Source of the DNA: Salinigranum halophilum
Lineage (GTDB): Archaea > Halobacteriota > Halobacteria > Halobacteriales > Haloferacaceae
Length of the DNA: 64,000 nucleotides
NCBI RefSeq assembly: GCF_007004735.1
Contig: NZ_SSNL01000007.1
Span: forward strand, 107,061-171,060
Reading direction: 5' to 3'
Positions 62,379 through 64,000 of the stretch are shown here, in pieces. Position numbers and translations under genes: made by a program. The notes below the pieces were generated by a model, which worked only from the letters and a program-made list of their open reading frames with translations, was not told the origin of the DNA and made no database searches. Each line of letters opens with the position of its first letter. The stretch's first letter is position 1.

Positions 62379-63716
62379 TCAGAGCGCCTCTTTGTACGCC
62401 TCGAGTGTCTCTTCGACGTCCTCGTCGGTGTGGGCGTAGGAGACGAACTGCGACTCGAACTGATTGGCCGTGAGGAAGACGCCTCTCTCTTTCATCTCCT
62501 GCCAGAAGACGCGCTCCCACCGCTCGGTCTCGGCGTCGGCGACGTCGTGGCCGGTCTTCGGACAGTGGTCGTACCGCGGGCAGTCGGGTCGCTGTTCGCA
62601 CCCACTCGAACACTGGTCGCCGAGGCTGATGGGGGCCTGTCTGGTGAAGACCGTCTTGAACATCGAGTCGGTTCCGACGACGGTGTACTCCGGCGCGCGC
62701 TCCTCGCAGATGTCGGTGATGCCCGCCCGGAGCGTCTCTCCGAGCCCGTTGATGTGGTCGTACACGTCGTTCTCGGCGGCGTAGGTGAGGTAGGCGTGGC
62801 CCGCCGCCATCGTCACCGGGTGGCCGGAGAAGGTCCCCGACTGGAAGACGTCGCCCGACGGCGTGAACGACTCGATTATCTCCGCCTTCCCGCCAATCGC
62901 GCCCACGGGGAAGCCGCCGCCGATTATCTTCCCGAACGTGGTCACGTCGGGTGTGACGCCGAGTTTCGACTGCGCACAGCCGAGTCCGCCGACCCGGAAG
63001 CCGGTGATAACCTCGTCGAAAACCAACAAGGAACCGTAGTCGTCACAGAGGTCGCGGAGGGTCTCGTGATACCCCTCGACCGGTTGGACGATGCCGTAGT
63101 TGCCGAGAATCGGTTCGACGAGGACGCCGGCGATGTCGTGGCCGTGCTCCTCGAAGACCGTCTCGATGGTCTCCTCGTCGTTGAACGGGACCGGAATCGT
63201 GTGCTCGGCGAACGACTCGGGGATGCCCGCCGTCGACGGGTGCGGACTGTCGGGGCCGCCCTCGACGAGCGTCGACTCCTGAGCACCGTGGTAGCCGCCC
63301 TGCATGACGACGATCTTGTCCCGCCCGGTGTACCCGCGGGCGAGACGGACGGCGGAGACCGTGGCTTCGGTCCCGGAGTTGACGAACCGGATCATCTCCA
63401 CCGAGGGGACGTGCCGGGCGACGAACTCCGCGTGGTCGACCTCGATCTCCGTGGGCGCGCCGTACATCGGGCCCTCAGAGGCGTACGACTGGACGGCCGC
63501 CCGGACGGGTTCGGGCATGTCGTGTCCGTAGAGCAGCGGACCGTAGCCCATCACGTAGTCGATGTAGCGGTTGCCGTCGGCGTCGACGACGTGGGCGCCG
63601 TCGCCGCGCTCGATGAAGAAGGGGTACGGGCGGGTCGCCCGGACCGAGGAGTTCACGCCGCCGGGCATCACCGAGAGCGCCCGGTCGTACAGGTCGCGGG
63701 AGCGGTCGTGGTTCAT
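62379..63716 (-). CDS. hemL: Glutamate-1-semialdehyde 2,1-aminomutase
   Basis: Makes 5-aminolevulinate, the first tetrapyrrole precursor of the C5 pathway. The 445-residue PLP enzyme has [60 protein letters not shown] and the PLP lysine in [20 protein letters not shown]. Near residue 365-385 is a Cys-rich insert ([21 protein letters not shown]-x3-C-x5-C-x5-C) absent from most bacterial HemL. The downstream heme genes hemC and hemD lie 3-6 kb away on the same strand. Confidence 0.95.
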   Translation of the reverse strand: MNHDRSRDLYDRALSVMPGGVNSSVRATRPYPFFIERGDGAHVVDADGNRYIDYVMGYGPLLYGHDMPEPVRAAVQSYASEGPMYGAPTEIEVDHAEFVARHVPSVEMIRFVNSGTEATVSAVRLARGYTGRDKIVVMQGGYHGAQESTLVEGGPDSPHPSTAGIPESFAEHTIPVPFNDEETIETVFEEHGHDIAGVLVEPILGNYGIVQPVEGYHETLRDLCDDYGSLLVFDEVITGFRVGGLGCAQSKLGVTPDVTTFGKIIGGGFPVGAIGGKAEIIESFTPSGDVFQSGTFSGHPVTMAAGHAYLTYAAENDVYDHINGLGETLRAGITDICEERAPEYTVVGTDSMFKTVFTRQAPISLGDQCSSGCEQRPDCPRYDHCPKTGHDVADAETERWERVFWQEMKERGVFLTANQFESQFVSYAHTDEDVEETLEAYKEAL

Positions 63717-63839
63717 GACCCCCGCTTGGGTGGGCCCTGACTTGGTAGTGTCGGGCGCTGTGGGGCGGTCCGAAGCCGCCGGTGAGCGCCGCCGCTCGTC
63801 GGTGGGTCTCGCGAAAGAACGGGTGTCGGGAACCGCTGC

Positions 63840-64000
63840 TCAGACCGCTTCGGGACCGCGCTTTCCGGTGCGAATCTGGACCGCGTCGCTCACGGGGAGG
63901 ACGAATATCTTCCCGTCGCCCTTCTCGCCGGTGTTGGCGGCCTCGCTGATGGCCTCGACGACGTCCTCGGCGGGGATGTCGGCGACGACACACTCGACTT
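63840..64000 (-). CDS. glnK: PII nitrogen regulatory protein (5' end missing)
   Basis: Only the last 53 codons lie in the window. They encode [20 protein letters not shown] and [20 protein letters not shown] plus [12 protein letters not shown], the C-terminal signature of PII proteins (GlnB/GlnK), which bind ATP/ADP and 2-oxoglutarate and control nitrogen uptake. Whether it is GlnB or GlnK depends on an adjacent ammonium transporter gene outside the window. Confidence 0.93.
   Translation of the reverse strand, partial: VECVVADIPAEDVVEAISEAANTGEKGDGKIFVLPVSDAVQIRTGKRGPEAV

Overview
This window is from the chromosome of a haloarchaeon (class Halobacteria). The evidence is the GC-rich sequence, the strongly acidic proteins, a bacteriorhodopsin with its retinal-making enzymes, archaeal PurO, Hel308, Hef and PolD, and the promoters. 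Most transcription units show an AT-rich box 25-35 nt before the first codon, as expected for leaderless mRNAs. Genus cannot be fixed from this sequence. No insertion sequence, CRISPR array, rRNA operon or replication origin was seen. There is one tRNA gene (tRNA-Gln, anticodon CUG).

Layout. 1-8.1 kb: the end of uvrB, a Nudix hydrolase, a membrane protein, a TSUP transporter coupled to a UspA protein, aspartate kinase, a phosphoesterase and purO. 8.2-12.5 kb: tRNA-Gln, two small or poorly known genes, KEOPS subunit cgi121 overlapping hel308, and a small ferredoxin. 12.6-15.5 kb: a retinal module, with bop divergent from crtY-blh. 15.6-23 kb: hef, a zinc-ribbon protein, mdh, a CPBP protease and uvrC. 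23-28.3 kb: a winged-helix protein, an ABC exporter pair, a 41-residue zinc ribbon and the bacterial-type NAD ligase ligA. 28.5-34.9 kb: metY-metX, a divergent Brp-like protein facing a CrtI-like desaturase, and a cation/calcium exchanger. 35-40.2 kb: a KhtTU-like antiporter pair and the CBS-glyS-lipid kinase group. 40.5-46.1 kb: an RCK protein, a PPC protein and PolD large subunit. 46.4-54.1 kb: a sulfatase-like enzyme, NifU-like Fe-S protein, a tungstate/molybdate ABC operon divergent from a Tfx regulator, and a RecJ-like DHH protein. 54.2-57.1 kb: enoyl-CoA hydratase, a membrane protein joining extracellular calcium-binding repeats to a cytoplasmic winged helix, and a repeat-rich Tat lipoprotein. 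57.2-64 kb: hemC-cobA-hemD, two membrane proteins, an amidohydrolase, hemL and the end of a PII gene.

Themes. Seven DNA repair or replication genes (uvrB, uvrC, hel308, hef, ligA, recJ-like, polD large subunit) lie in separate units. crtY and blh should make beta-carotene and then retinal for the pump encoded next door. hemL, hemC, hemD and cobA cover early tetrapyrrole synthesis up to the siroheme/cobalamin branch. The Tfx-type regulator faces the oxyanion transporter across a short palindromic spacer.

The most unusual items are the TSP3-repeat/winged-helix membrane regulator and its sequon-rich lipoprotein neighbour, the Brp-like paralogue lacking two of four predicted iron ligands, short reading frames that appear to open at predicted transcription starts ahead of three genes, and groups of perfect hairpins after two transcription units.
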